Assembly: GCF_002278035.1 (NCBI RefSeq)
Contig: NZ_CP022603.1
Span: 1,369,501 to 1,433,500, forward strand
Direction: 5' to 3'
Source of the DNA: Ochrobactrum quorumnocens
GTDB taxonomy: Bacteria; Pseudomonadota; Alphaproteobacteria; Rhizobiales; Rhizobiaceae
Length of the DNA stretch: 64,000 bases
A program made the position numbers and the translations under genes. Positions 26,559-35,797 of the stretch are shown piece by piece. Below the pieces are notes generated by a model. That model was not told the origin of the DNA and did no database searches. It saw only the letters and a list, made by a program, of their open reading frames with translations. Numbering within the stretch: the stretch's first letter is position 1; each line of letters starts with the position of its first letter.

Positions 26559-27752
26559 ATGAATATCGCAAATAAAGCAGAGCAAGTGTCGTTTGACGAC
26601 ATGATATTGACGCAAGGGCGAGAGATCTCGCGCAAGCTCAATCTGCTGCGTCATGAAAACTTCCCGCCTGATGCGCGTAAAAACTTGCGCCAGTTTTCCA
26701 TGGCTGAAGCGGCTTACTTCCTTGGTGTATCTCCGAGCAATCTGAAGAAACTGCATCTTGAAGGTAAGGGGGTTGATCCCATCATCCTTTCCGGCGGACG
26801 CCGTGCCTATACAATCCAGCAGGTTCAGGAACTCCGTCATTGGCTCGACCAAAACGGTCGTGCCGAAATGAAGCGCTATGTTCCGCATCGCCGTGGCAAT
26901 GATAAATTGCAGGTTATCGGTGTTGTGAACTTCAAGGGTGGCTCCGGCAAGACGACCACTGCGGCGCATCTGGCGCAACATCTGGCGTTGACCGGCCACC
27001 GCGTGCTTGCAATCGACCTTGATCCGCAGGCGTCCCTTTCAGCGCTCCACGGCATTCAGCCGGAGCTTGATGAGTTCCCATCGCTCTACGAAGCCGTTCG
27101 CTATGACGAGCAGCGCAAATCCATCCGCGAAGTCATTCGCAAGACCAATTTCCCGGGTCTCGATATCATCCCTGCAATGCTTGAGCTACAGGAATATGAA
27201 TATGACACGCCGCTTGCAATGCAGAATGGCGGCGAAGGTAAAACCTTCTGGAATCGTATTGCGTCTGCACTTGCTGAAGTGGACGCGGAATATGATGTGG
27301 TCGTCATCGATTGCCCACCGCAGCTTGGTTATCTGACACTGACCGCCCTTTCAGCGGCAACGTCGGTTCTCATCACGGTTCATCCGCAGATGCTCGATCT
27401 TATGTCGATGTCGCAGTTCCTGCTTATGCTTGGCGATATCCTCAAGACCGTGCGTCAGGCTGGCGGTGCAGTGCAACTCGATTGGTTCCGCTATCTGATC
27501 ACCCGCTATGAGCCGACTGACGTGCCACAGGCACAGATGGTTGGTTTTATGCAGAGCATGCTGGCATCCCACATGCTCAAGCACCAGATGCTCAAATCGA
27601 CTGCGGTATCCGATGCAGGTCTTACAAAGCAGACACTCTATGAAGTTGAGCGTTCTTCCATGAACCGCGGGACTTATGATCGCGCTATGGAGGCTCTTGA
27701 GGGCGTTAATTCGGAAATTCGCGGGCTTATTCATGAAGCCTGGGGTCGTTAG
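26559..27752 (+). CDS. repA: RepA, ParA-like partition ATPase of the repABC replicon
   Basis: A 397-residue ParA/MinD-superfamily ATPase. An N-terminal HTH-like region (FSMAEAAYFLGVSPSNLKKL) mediates operator binding; the deviant Walker A is NFKGGSGKTTTA (Lys126 start), followed by VLAIDLDPQAS and YDVVVIDCPPQLGYLT. It moves replicon copies apart with RepB and, bound to nucleotide, represses the repABC operon. It is first in the operon; repB follows after 64 bases. The palindrome TTAGACGGCAGTCTAA overlaps its stop codon. The size and motifs are as expected for secondary chromosomes and megaplasmids of Rhizobiales. Confidence 0.96.
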   Translation: MNIANKAEQVSFDDMILTQGREISRKLNLLRHENFPPDARKNLRQFSMAEAAYFLGVSPSNLKKLHLEGKGVDPIILSGGRRAYTIQQVQELRHWLDQNGRAEMKRYVPHRRGNDKLQVIGVVNFKGGSGKTTTAAHLAQHLALTGHRVLAIDLDPQASLSALHGIQPELDEFPSLYEAVRYDEQRKSIREVIRKTNFPGLDIIPAMLELQEYEYDTPLAMQNGGEGKTFWNRIASALAEVDAEYDVVVIDCPPQLGYLTLTALSAATSVLITVHPQMLDLMSMSQFLLMLGDILKTVRQAGGAVQLDWFRYLITRYEPTDVPQAQMVGFMQSMLASHMLKHQMLKSTAVSDAGLTKQTLYEVERSSMNRGTYDRAMEALEGVNSEIRGLIHEAWGR

Positions 27753-27764
27753 ACGGCAGTCTAA
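27749..27764. promoter_or_regulatory. Palindrome over the repA stop codon, candidate centromere site
   Basis: TTAGACGGCAGTCTAA, a near-perfect palindrome with the same core as the site at 26353. It differs from the usual repABC parS pattern GTT-N4-GC-N4-AAC at its ends, though the central GC and arm length agree. In several repABC replicons parS lies within or next to the operon. Confidence 0.5.
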
Positions 27765-27816
27765 TTCGGAAAATATGAAATAAAATCAGGCTTATGACTG
27801 GTTTGAGGATAAGAGA

Positions 27817-28803
27817 ATGGCACGGAAGAACATTTTTCAGAGCGTAATGCAGACCGAAGAAGCGGAAGAAAAGCCCGTTTCTCCGGCCGAAAATGTTTCG
27901 CGTCGTTTTGGTGCTGCAAAGTCTCTCTCTGCGTCGATCGATGAACTTGCCAAGCAGGCTTCCCAGAAGCTTGATGGTGAAACCATCGTCGAACTCGATC
28001 CTCAAGTTCTCGATGCGTCTTTCATAGCCGATCGTCTGCCTGAAGCTGATGATCAGGAATATGCTGAGCTTTTGGAAGCTGTTCGCGAACGTGGACAGGA
28101 TAGTCCTATTCTTGTGCGTCCTCACCCCGAGACCAGCGGTCGTTTCATGATCGTATTCGGTCATCGTCGGGCCAAGGTTGCGCGTGAGCTTGGGATCAAG
28201 GTCAAGGCCGTCATCAAGCCTCTCGCTGATCTTGAACATATTCTAAGCCAGGGTCAGGAAAACTCTGCTCGTGCCAATCTCAGTTTCATCGAGCGTGTGC
28301 TGTTTGCAGCACGCCTTGAGGAACTGCAGTATAGCCGTGAAGCTATTCAGGCCGCTCTTTCCATCGATTACCAGACCCTGTCGAAGATGCTGACCATTCC
28401 GCGCGCAATCTCCGAAGATATGCTCGTTGCTATCGGACCAGCGAAAGGTATTGGTCGTGACCGCTGGCTTGAACTGCGCAAGCTGATTGAAATGCCTGGT
28501 AAAGCTGATGCGGCGCGTGAGTTGATGGCAACGGCTGCCTTCAAGGCAGCACAGTCTGGCACACGCTTTGAGCAGCTCTATGGTCATCTCAAAGGCTCTA
28601 ACCAGAAGAAACCAGTTACGAAGGCGGCAATACGTCCCGGTTCGAGCTGGACTGCAGCAGACAAAAGCGTCAGTGCCACCATCAAACAGAATGGCAAAAC
28701 AGCAACTCTGGCGCTCAGTGCAGCCAATGGTCCGCGTTTTGCTGAATGGATTTCGCGTAATCTGGATACGCTTTATGCGTCATTCAGCGACGACGAGAAG
28801 TGA
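27817..28803 (+). CDS. repB: RepB, ParB-like centromere-binding protein
   Basis: A 328-residue ParB-family protein. The ParB/Srx CTP-binding fold is visible in SPILVRPHPETSGRFMIVFG followed by HRRAKVARELGIKVKA, then the conserved box QENSARANLSFIERVLFAAR and an HTH (REAIQAALSIDYQTLSKMLT). RepB binds parS and works with RepA in segregation and co-repression. It begins 64 bases after repA with AGGATAAGAG before the ATG. The N-terminus (ARKNIFQSVM) is the RepA-interaction segment common to this family. A 261-base gap before repC is the classic place of the counter-transcribed RNA. Confidence 0.95.
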   Translation: MARKNIFQSVMQTEEAEEKPVSPAENVSRRFGAAKSLSASIDELAKQASQKLDGETIVELDPQVLDASFIADRLPEADDQEYAELLEAVRERGQDSPILVRPHPETSGRFMIVFGHRRAKVARELGIKVKAVIKPLADLEHILSQGQENSARANLSFIERVLFAARLEELQYSREAIQAALSIDYQTLSKMLTIPRAISEDMLVAIGPAKGIGRDRWLELRKLIEMPGKADAARELMATAAFKAAQSGTRFEQLYGHLKGSNQKKPVTKAAIRPGSSWTAADKSVSATIKQNGKTATLALSAANGPRFAEWISRNLDTLYASFSDDEK

Positions 28804-28914
28804 GTAAGCGTATCGGGTGAGGGCAGTTATCCCCCATCTAATCAGCGTATCGAATAAAAGTGGAAGAGTGCAGGTGGTGGTCATCTGCATAATTTAACGA
28901 AGAGGAAACAGCAG

Positions 28915-28970
28915 CAAAAGAAAAAGGCCCCCAAACGTCGCCGCGTGGAAGCCCTTCTCATTGGTTTAGC
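28915..28970 (-). ncRNA. Counter-transcribed RNA regulating repC
   Basis: In the repB-repC gap, on the minus strand, TTGACA at 29005-29000 and a weak -10 (GATTCT, 28982-28977) at 17-base spacing point to a start near 28970. The transcript would end in a GC-rich stem (AAGGGCTTCC paired with GGGGGCCTT) followed by TTTTTCTTTT at about 28925-28915. The resulting size of about 55 bases fits the ctRNA known from repABC systems, which blocks RepC synthesis. Confidence 0.65.
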
Positions 28971-29064
28971 AGCTAGAGAATCGCAAATCTACGAATCACT
29001 GTCAAGTGTAATTAGCGTCATTTCGGCGGGTGGATTTCTTTTGCCTTGTGGAAGGTGAAAGAAA

Positions 29065-30255
29065 ATGGAGTCTCAATTCGGACTGACGCCTTTTGGCAGT
29101 CAGCGGATGACGCACGCCTTGTTGGCAGTGCATCAAAAAGCTCGCGAAATCCCTCAGGGAGCTGCTGCTGATAAGTGGCAGCTTCATCGTTGGCTGTGCG
29201 AAGGCAAGAATATCATTGGCATTAGTGATCGTTCTTTAGCGGTTCTGTCTGCTTTGCTATCGTTTTATCCTGAGAATACGCTGGTCGAAACCGGCGCTCT
29301 GGTGGTGTTTCCCTCCAACAAGCAGCTGGCCTTGCGCGCGCATGGCATGGCCGATGCAACATTGCGTCGTCATCTGGCAGCGCTGGTCGAGGCTGGTATC
29401 ATCACGCGTCAGGATAGCCCGAACGGCAAACGCTATGCTCGTCGAAGCAAATCCGGTGAGTTAAAGGTTGCCTTTGGTTTCTCGCTTGCACCACTTTTGG
29501 CGCGTGCAGTCGAGTTTGAGGCTGCTGCCGAACAGGTCAAATCCGAGAAGATCGCTCTGCGCGAAATCCGGGAACAGCTGACTTTGCTGCGTCGCGACAT
29601 ATCAAAGCTCCTCGATTATGCAATAGAAGCATCGCTTGTTGGTCCGTGGGATGAGCTCAACGTCGAGTTCCGTGCGGTTGTCGACAGCATTCCACGTCGT
29701 GCAGAGATGCTCGAGCTGACAACACTCGTCGCAAAACTGCATGAAATTCGTGGTTCTGTTGATAAAGCTTTGAATAATAATGAAAAAGTTCAAAATTTGA
29801 GCGACAATGAATCCCAAAATGAGCGGCAGCTTAATGAATCAAAACCAGATTCCCATTTTGATAGGAACGTCGCGAATTCAGACACAGTTGCGATCAAAAT
29901 CAAAACCGATTGCGCAATTGAGGCCGGCATTTCTCTCGATATGGTTCTGCGAGCCTGTCCAGAGATCAGCGCTTACGCATCAGGTCCGATAAGTCAGTGG
30001 GAACATCTGACGGCCACAGCAGAGAAGGTACGAAGCTTTATCGGCATCGATACCAAACTCTATGAAATGGCTCTGAAAATGCTTGGAAGGCAGAATACGG
30101 CTATCACAATTGCCTATCTGCTCCAGCGCTATAACGATATTCGCTCCGTGAGTGGTTATCTTCGCATTCTCACGGAAAAGGCTGCTGAAGACGCGTTTTC
30201 GGTAAAGGCGCTCATGGTCAGCGCTCTGCATATTCAACAAAGACAACTGCAATGA
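29065..30255 (+). CDS. repC: RepC, replication initiator
   Basis: A 396-residue RepC initiator. The N-terminal start (ESQFGLTPFGSQRMTHALL) and DKWQLHRWLCEGKNIIGISD, then LVVFPSNKQLALRAHGMADA with TLRRHLAALVEAGIITRQDS (winged-helix DNA-binding domain), are family features. An AT-rich linker (about residues 230-280) separates it from a C-terminal domain (MVLRACPEISAYASGPISQW). GGAAGGTGAAAG precedes the ATG. RepC binds the origin within its own coding sequence and is rate-limiting for copy number, repressed by the ctRNA upstream. Its presence defines this as a repABC-driven secondary chromosome or megaplasmid. Confidence 0.95.
   Translation: MESQFGLTPFGSQRMTHALLAVHQKAREIPQGAAADKWQLHRWLCEGKNIIGISDRSLAVLSALLSFYPENTLVETGALVVFPSNKQLALRAHGMADATLRRHLAALVEAGIITRQDSPNGKRYARRSKSGELKVAFGFSLAPLLARAVEFEAAAEQVKSEKIALREIREQLTLLRRDISKLLDYAIEASLVGPWDELNVEFRAVVDSIPRRAEMLELTTLVAKLHEIRGSVDKALNNNEKVQNLSDNESQNERQLNESKPDSHFDRNVANSDTVAIKIKTDCAIEAGISLDMVLRACPEISAYASGPISQWEHLTATAEKVRSFIGIDTKLYEMALKMLGRQNTAITIAYLLQRYNDIRSVSGYLRILTEKAAEDAFSVKALMVSALHIQQRQLQ
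29760..29812 (+). other. AT-rich stretch inside repC, probable replication origin
   Basis: This part of repC is markedly AT-rich (gataaagctttgaataataa and onward). In studied repABC replicons the origin lies in an AT-rich section in the middle of repC. Placement here is by analogy. Confidence 0.5.
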
Positions 30256-30520
30256 ATTGATACTTGCTCCTATGCTCTGATAGTGGTTGGAAACAGGATT
30301 TGAGGGGAATGTTATCTCCATCACTGTGTTGAAACTTAACAAAGAGTTAACTTTCGCAAACTGGGGTGGCCACGAGAATAGGGACCGATACGAACACGCC
30401 GATACGCACACCGGCCATGGAATTGTTTTGAACCAAATAACGTCTAGACATAGGCAATGTGATTGTATTGATAATCTGTTCTGAGATTGCAGATCCGGTT
30501 AAGGCTTAGGAGAAGAAAAT

Positions 30521-30901
30521 ATGTATTTCCAATTGGGTAGCTTGATGACCGCAGGCTTGATTTTTTTTACAGCGCCAGTGGCTGCCGAAACTTTGGAGGT
30601 CCGTGATATCACCGATAAGCAAGCGATATCAGAACGTGCCGCTGATTTTGAGAGCGATCTCAATCAGCTTGGTATTGCAGCAAAGCTGAACTGCAATCTG
30701 CTCATTGGAAGTCAGGGCGAATCTGGCCACGAAAGCTTCGGTGCGATTTGCGATATGAATATTTCAGGCAAAAAGCCCACTTCCATAATGCTGTGTAACG
30801 ATACGATGATCGGCAAGCTCACCATCAAAGCTTTCGGCTTTAGCGAGAATAAAAGTGAGCTCGCTGCCTTTACCGAGATGAATTGCCGACCAGGTGGCTA
30901 A
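30521..30901 (+). CDS. Hypothetical exported protein
   Basis: A 126-residue protein with a signal peptide (LGSLMTAGLIFFTAPVAAE, cleavage after VAA). The mature part has four Cys residues (CNLL, AICDMN, LCNDTM, NCRPGG), consistent with two disulfides in the periplasm. AGGAG lies upstream of the ATG. I do not recognise the family. It is the first gene after repC, in the same direction, but 265 bases away, so it is probably transcribed separately. Confidence 0.6.
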   Translation: MYFQLGSLMTAGLIFFTAPVAAETLEVRDITDKQAISERAADFESDLNQLGIAAKLNCNLLIGSQGESGHESFGAICDMNISGKKPTSIMLCNDTMIGKLTIKAFGFSENKSELAAFTEMNCRPGG

Positions 30902-30998
30902 CGCTAACCATAAACCTCCGGCGCATAACATTATCGCTGATAATGCAGGGACTGCTCCCATATGCTCTGGAGGTTTAATTTATTTTGATAATGAAAAA

Positions 30999-31616
30999 CT
31001 ATTCTACAAGATCTGCATAGACGAGATAACGAAGCGGTCCTTGTGTAACAGTATCAAAGGGATAGCAGGTTGCAAGAACCAGATGAGAACCTGCCGCGTG
31101 AACATCGATCCGGGCTTCATCCCAGCGCGTGACAGTCATCTGGGTAGCGCGATATGTATATGTTTTGCCGTCATTGCGGGTAATGCGGATAAGGTCGCCT
31201 TTCTCAACATCTTTTAGAAAAGCAAAATGCGTGTCGCGATGGGCTGCATAGACCGCAGTTCCTGTTTCACCGGCTTGCGGTGTGTTTTGCAGATGGCCGG
31301 GACCAAAAGCCAGTGCTTGTCCGCTTGCACCATTAAGAGCGATTGCTGATGCAGCCAGTCGTGGCGCTTCAATACGCGCCACCGGCCATGTGTCCGCCCA
31401 GCTCCACGGTTTGATTTTCCCGCCTGTCGAAATGCTCTGGGTGAAAGCGCGCTCCAGAAGGATTTGAGCCGCAAATGCCTTGGCATGGATCCACATGCCT
31501 TGACCGAGAAGAAAGAGGCCGCAGGCCATTACGGCGATCGACAGAAGGGCAAGGGGGGAGCGCAACCAAGCGCGCTCCTTTGCCTTTGAGTTATGGGCAA
31601 CAATGACACTCATCAT
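30999..31616 (-). CDS. Class GN (proteobacterial) sortase
   Basis: A 205-residue sortase with one N-terminal membrane helix (PLALLSIAVMACGLFLLGQG). The catalytic residues are His126 (YAAHRDTHF), Cys184 (LATCYPFD) and Arg196 (GPLRYLVYA). Class GN sortases of Gram-negatives each serve one dedicated substrate, and here the substrate gene lies directly upstream, with the sortase start overlapping its stop (ATGA). The enzyme would cleave the LPQTA motif of that protein. It acts at the inner membrane, periplasmic side. Confidence 0.92.
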   Translation of the reverse strand: MMSVIVAHNSKAKERAWLRSPLALLSIAVMACGLFLLGQGMWIHAKAFAAQILLERAFTQSISTGGKIKPWSWADTWPVARIEAPRLAASAIALNGASGQALAFGPGHLQNTPQAGETGTAVYAAHRDTHFAFLKDVEKGDLIRITRNDGKTYTYRATQMTVTRWDEARIDVHAAGSHLVLATCYPFDTVTQGPLRYLVYADLVE

Positions 31617-33859
31617 GCATTCTCCTTGCGGCGTGAAAACCAGAAGATGAGAAACCCGATCAACAGAGCGCCCAATCCCTGAAGCATATTAAGCGTCGCC
31701 GGAGTTGCGGTTTGCGGCAGAGGCATTGAAGGGGCTGAAACATCGGGCGATGCAGGACGATCATTGCTTCGAGCCAGTATCTGCTCCTGACCTGCATCGG
31801 CATGATTAAGCACATTACGGTCTGCACGGATACCAAACAGCGCATCAAAATCCCATCCGGCAGGAAGCTGCAAAGGAATGTCTGCGCGGGTGAGGGGGGT
31901 ATTCGCCGGGCGGGTTGGCGTCTGATCCACTGCCACAAGGCTTGTAAGACGCGTTACCAGATGATGCTCCAGTGCAAGGTTGAGGATACGCGTATCGGCT
32001 GCCAGTCCTGTAATCTTGCCAAGCTTCATGTCCACCTCTGCATCATCGATTCTGCGACGGGCCCAGATCTTGGAAATGCCTTCGGCGGGGCTTGCCGCAT
32101 CAAGCGGTAAGGTCACTGTCCATGGGCGTCGTCCAACTGTACCCTCAACTGTAATGGTGCCAATTGCCTGTTTTGTACGTGCCGCAATCACCAACGGTTC
32201 GCCCTGATAAAGGTCTGGAAGAAGGCCTGGCGTCAGATTGACACCCTCTTGCGAGAAGCTGGCCTTCACATTGGTTACAACTGGGTTTTCGAGCTTAGCA
32301 AACAGTTCACGCATACGCTCGTCGACTTCTTCAACCGAGCCGATATGTGTAAAGGTCCCACGACCAAGTTCAGAGGCCTTGTTCATCAGATAGGTGTTGG
32401 GCGCTGAGCCAATACCAACCATGAAGAGGCGGGAGCGGTCCCGGCGCGATGCGATGACATCAAGCATTTGCTGTTCGTTGCTAATCTCGCCATCGGTCAA
32501 AAACACGATCTGACGCAAACCGTCCTTTTGGTGGCTGTCATCAAGAGCCGCGTGCAATGCGGGCAGCATTTCTGTTCCGCCGACCGCGTCAAGCGTGGCC
32601 ACATATTCGCGGGCATCGGTGATATTAAGTGGCGTAGCAGGGACTGAGTCATCAAATACCTTGGTCATAGTGTCATCGAAACGAATGACGTTGAAACGGT
32701 CGGTGGGCTTTAAGCGGGAGAGGGCATAATCGAGACTGGCTTTGGCCTGCTTGATCGAAGTTCCGCCCATCGAACCTGAATTGTCGATGACAAACACGAT
32801 TTCTCGCGATTGATTTGCAGCGCTTTTGACAACCGGCGGCGTGACATAGGCCAGCACATAATCGTCATTTCCAACACGTTCGCGGAACAGGCCGACATTG
32901 GGCATAGCGGTTTCAGCAGCTTGCCATTCGAGAACGAAATCGCGATCGGCTGTGGCCTTGCCATCCAGAACAATCTTCGATGTCTTTTCGTCCTGCCGAT
33001 CGATTTTGACAGGGTGATAAAGGCTCTTGATATCGGCGGCCGGGAAACCAGGCTTGAGATTGACAGTAATCGTCACTGGATTGGTGCGGTCTTCACCCGG
33101 CATCACGAGAGGTGTTTCAATCGCTCCATTGTCGGGACCATGGGTTGGTTCCGTTTTCTGCCGTCCCCAGCCGCTCTGAATATCTGCGGTCTCAATGATC
33201 GGGTCGCTGTTATCGGGATTATAGCGCGGCGCGACAACGAGCGGCACACGGAGAGAAAAGCGATTGTCACTCAGGCGGACTGCCTGCTGATATTCAATCT
33301 GAATGACGACTTTTTCATTCGGGCCGAGATTTGCAACCGCATTGGTGAAAATGTTGGGGCGCTGCTGCTCGATGAGAGCTGCCTTCTTGCCTTCACTTTT
33401 TGCCTTCTCATAGATTTCACGCGCTGCCTGCTTTTCCTTGATATCGGCAACAATAACCTTGTCGCCGACAATCATCTTCAGGGAATAGACCGCACTGTCT
33501 TCGGGCAGTGGGAAGACATAAAGCCCTTCGACCCAGCCGCTGGTCGGGTTTTCAAAAACCTGACTGAGACGGGCGCGGGCGGTGGGGCCACTGACATCAA
33601 TATCGAAATCGGTGGCAAGTCGTGGCGCTTCGACATATTGGCCTGCTTCACTGCTCTGAAGCAGAAGGCTGCCGCTTTGCATGGCGTTCGGCGTTACATA
33701 GGCCGGCTTTTCCGCACGGGCCGCAGCCACGTTGAGAAGCGAAAGAACAACGGCCAGAACTGGCAGTATCGTCATATTCACAAACCAGATGAGTTTGCAG
33801 AACTGCGAGAGGCTGACTGCCCTTGCGTTGTTGTGGGAGTGTCTGATGGCAGGCGACAT
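31613..33859 (-). CDS. VIT/VWA-domain protein, dedicated sortase substrate
   Basis: A 748-residue exported protein (N-terminal hydrophobic segment about residues 30-48) with a VIT domain (DFDIDVSGPTARARLSQVFE), a VWA domain with an intact MIDAS (VFVIDNSGSMGGTS), and a C-terminal sorting signal: LPQTATP, a hydrophobic stretch and the positive tail RRKENA. This is the marine-proteobacterial-type sortase target architecture. CAGGAG precedes the ATG at 33859. It is likely anchored or processed by the sortase downstream and to bind proteins in a metal-dependent way. A divergent HTH regulator gene may control the pair. Confidence 0.92.
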   Translation of the reverse strand: MSPAIRHSHNNARAVSLSQFCKLIWFVNMTILPVLAVVLSLLNVAAARAEKPAYVTPNAMQSGSLLLQSSEAGQYVEAPRLATDFDIDVSGPTARARLSQVFENPTSGWVEGLYVFPLPEDSAVYSLKMIVGDKVIVADIKEKQAAREIYEKAKSEGKKAALIEQQRPNIFTNAVANLGPNEKVVIQIEYQQAVRLSDNRFSLRVPLVVAPRYNPDNSDPIIETADIQSGWGRQKTEPTHGPDNGAIETPLVMPGEDRTNPVTITVNLKPGFPAADIKSLYHPVKIDRQDEKTSKIVLDGKATADRDFVLEWQAAETAMPNVGLFRERVGNDDYVLAYVTPPVVKSAANQSREIVFVIDNSGSMGGTSIKQAKASLDYALSRLKPTDRFNVIRFDDTMTKVFDDSVPATPLNITDAREYVATLDAVGGTEMLPALHAALDDSHQKDGLRQIVFLTDGEISNEQQMLDVIASRRDRSRLFMVGIGSAPNTYLMNKASELGRGTFTHIGSVEEVDERMRELFAKLENPVVTNVKASFSQEGVNLTPGLLPDLYQGEPLVIAARTKQAIGTITVEGTVGRRPWTVTLPLDAASPAEGISKIWARRRIDDAEVDMKLGKITGLAADTRILNLALEHHLVTRLTSLVAVDQTPTRPANTPLTRADIPLQLPAGWDFDALFGIRADRNVLNHADAGQEQILARSNDRPASPDVSAPSMPLPQTATPATLNMLQGLGALLIGFLIFWFSRRKENA

Positions 33860-34026
33860 TGTGCGCTCCTGTATCTATCGGATAACTGGACACAATTTGC
33901 GCCGGAGTGCTGTTTCCTCTCCAGCGTAAGCTTTGCCAAGTTTTGTCCGTAGTTTGCCGCAAGCCACCTTGCCGGTTCTGGCTTTGTGTGGAATTGTGAA
34001 GGAAAGTACGGATTCAGGAAGTTTTC

Positions 34027-34794
34027 ATGTCCCAGCACGATGCGGTTTTGCCCGATCAATTGAATCTCCGCGTTGCTGAACGTGTGCGCGAGGAAATCGC
34101 GCGGCGCAGAATTTCGCGCCAGCATCTGGCGGATGAGGCACGTATCAGCCTATCGACGCTTGAAAAGGCGCTTTCCGGGCACCGGCCTTTTACGCTTGCC
34201 ACTATCATCCGGCTTGAGCAGGCAATGGGATTTGAACTGCGCGATCAGGCGGAAACAGAAAAGCCAAAGCCAGCCGCTCCTCATGGACATGCGGCGGAAG
34301 AACTTGGCGCTTATTCGCGCGCCGCCGTTTCCTGGCTTGAGGGAACGTTTCTCACCTTGCGTCCGTCATTCGGCGATAGAAGCGACATCTTCGCCTATTG
34401 CACTCATATCAACTGGGACGCTGAGAATACGCATCTCAAGTTTGAGGAGCGCGAACGCACCGATACGTCGTTTTCCCAGCAAGGGCGTGTTTCAGTGCCG
34501 CATCTTTCGGGTCATGTTTATCTAGTGACCAATACATCCGGGCAATATCGGATGGCGGTTCTTTCGCGCCCAAGCATTGCGGGCGAAATGTACGGCATTT
34601 TGACAACCTTGCGGGCGGGGCAGGGAGCACAACTGACGCCTGTATCGGTTCCTTTGGCGCTTATTCCAATGAAGGTGTTCGAAACGCCGGTTTTTGGTCG
34701 AATAACTCCGGCAGACCTGTCTTACGGCCAATATTCCAGTTTTATCAACAAAACGCTCGGCGATGGATATGCAAGTTTCGTAACGTCTGAATAG
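34027..34794 (+). CDS. XRE-type HTH regulator with large sensory domain
   Basis: A 255-residue protein. Residues about 15-70 form an HTH (ISRQHLADEARISLSTLEKA), and the C-terminal 150 residues (GAYSRAAVSWLEGTFLTLRP through HLSGHVYLVTNTSGQYRMAV) form an unidentified ligand or protein-binding domain. It is divergent from the sortase-substrate operon across 167 bases, so regulation of that operon is likely but inferred. The IS6 element begins 41 bases after its stop. Confidence 0.78.
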   Translation: MSQHDAVLPDQLNLRVAERVREEIARRRISRQHLADEARISLSTLEKALSGHRPFTLATIIRLEQAMGFELRDQAETEKPKPAAPHGHAAEELGAYSRAAVSWLEGTFLTLRPSFGDRSDIFAYCTHINWDAENTHLKFEERERTDTSFSQQGRVSVPHLSGHVYLVTNTSGQYRMAVLSRPSIAGEMYGILTTLRAGQGAQLTPVSVPLALIPMKVFETPVFGRITPADLSYGQYSSFINKTLGDGYASFVTSE

Positions 34795-34835
34795 ACGCAC
34801 CTCGGATTTGGTTTAACTATTGGACACCTCGAAAT

Positions 34836-35653
34836 GGTGGCGTCGCCTTAACGGGAAAAGGGGGGCGATAGTGCCATCGACGTGAGTTTTCAGGCATCGA
34901 TCGACGAGAAGATGTCTCTCCAGGTTGTGATGGCGTCAGCACGAAGCTTTCGATTGTACTCTGCGGTGAGATGCTTTCTGTGAAGAAGGAAGAGATTGGC
35001 AATTGGGCCATGGGTCGAGACGAAACGCTGGCATTGGCATGCCGACTGGAACCGCATCTTGCGTCGTTCGCGTCGTCGGACGGAAAGGTGTGAATTCTCA
35101 GCGCGGTTGCTGAGGCCCTTATGCGAACGATGTTCGACGCCCGGCATCAATTCGACCTTCGCCGCCGAGTAGGACCGCAGCTTGTCGGTGACCATCACTC
35201 GTGGAGTGGTCCCCTGGCCCTTGAGCAGCCTTCGCATCAGCTGCAGAGCTGCACGCTTGTTTCTCCGGTTTTGCAGGAGGGCATCGAGACGTGACCATTG
35301 GCATTGACAGCCCGCCAGAGCCAGTATTTCTTTCCCCTGATGGAAACCACCGTCTCATCAAGATACCATTTGTCGGAGAACTAACTGCGGGACCGCTGAC
35401 GAAGTTGACGGGCGAATTTGAGATCGAACTTCGCCGCCCATTTCGACACAGTCTGGAACAAAACCTCAATGCCGCGCTCGGCAAGCAGGTCTTCAACGTC
35501 GCGAAAGCTGAGCGGAAACCGATAATAAAGCCACACCGCATGGGCAATGATCTCAGCAGGAAAACGATGGCGTTTAAAGTGAACAGGATGGGCTTCGGTC
35601 ATGCTCCTTGAATAACAGCGCGCTTAGCAAAAATCGGTTAAGGCGACACCACC
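34836..35653 (-). mobile_element. IS6-family insertion sequence with frameshifted transposase
   Basis: An 818-base element with terminal inverted repeats GGTGGCGTCGCCTTAAC (left) and GGTGGTGTCGCCTTAAC (right end, complement), one mismatch in 17. On the minus strand the transposase reads HRFPAEIIAHAVWLYYRFPL, FRDVEDLLAERGIEV, then DKWYLDETVVSIRGKKYWLW (first catalytic Asp in LDE), VMVTDKLRSYSAAK and the C-terminal FVSTHGPIANLFLL; these segments are in different frames, so the transposase is broken. Size and motifs fit the IS6/IS26 family. No 8-base target duplication is seen at its ends. A partial copy in the same orientation lies at 51918. Confidence 0.88.
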
Positions 35654-35797
35654 CCTGGCCTTATTGATCAGAAAGTCGAGCTGAATCATCGGACAAGCTG
35701 TCCGGAAAGGACAAAGCAATGAAAAGTTTGTGCATTTCCAGAAGCGGGCTATGATTCGTTGCAAAAATAGCCACTAGACTATGTCAGGGAGAGATCA

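Noticed and set aside
26028..30520. Search for the usual repABC parS pattern GTT-N4-GC-N4-AAC.
   Set aside because: I found no clear match by reading; the palindromes at 26353 and 27749 agree only at the centre, so I report them as candidates instead.
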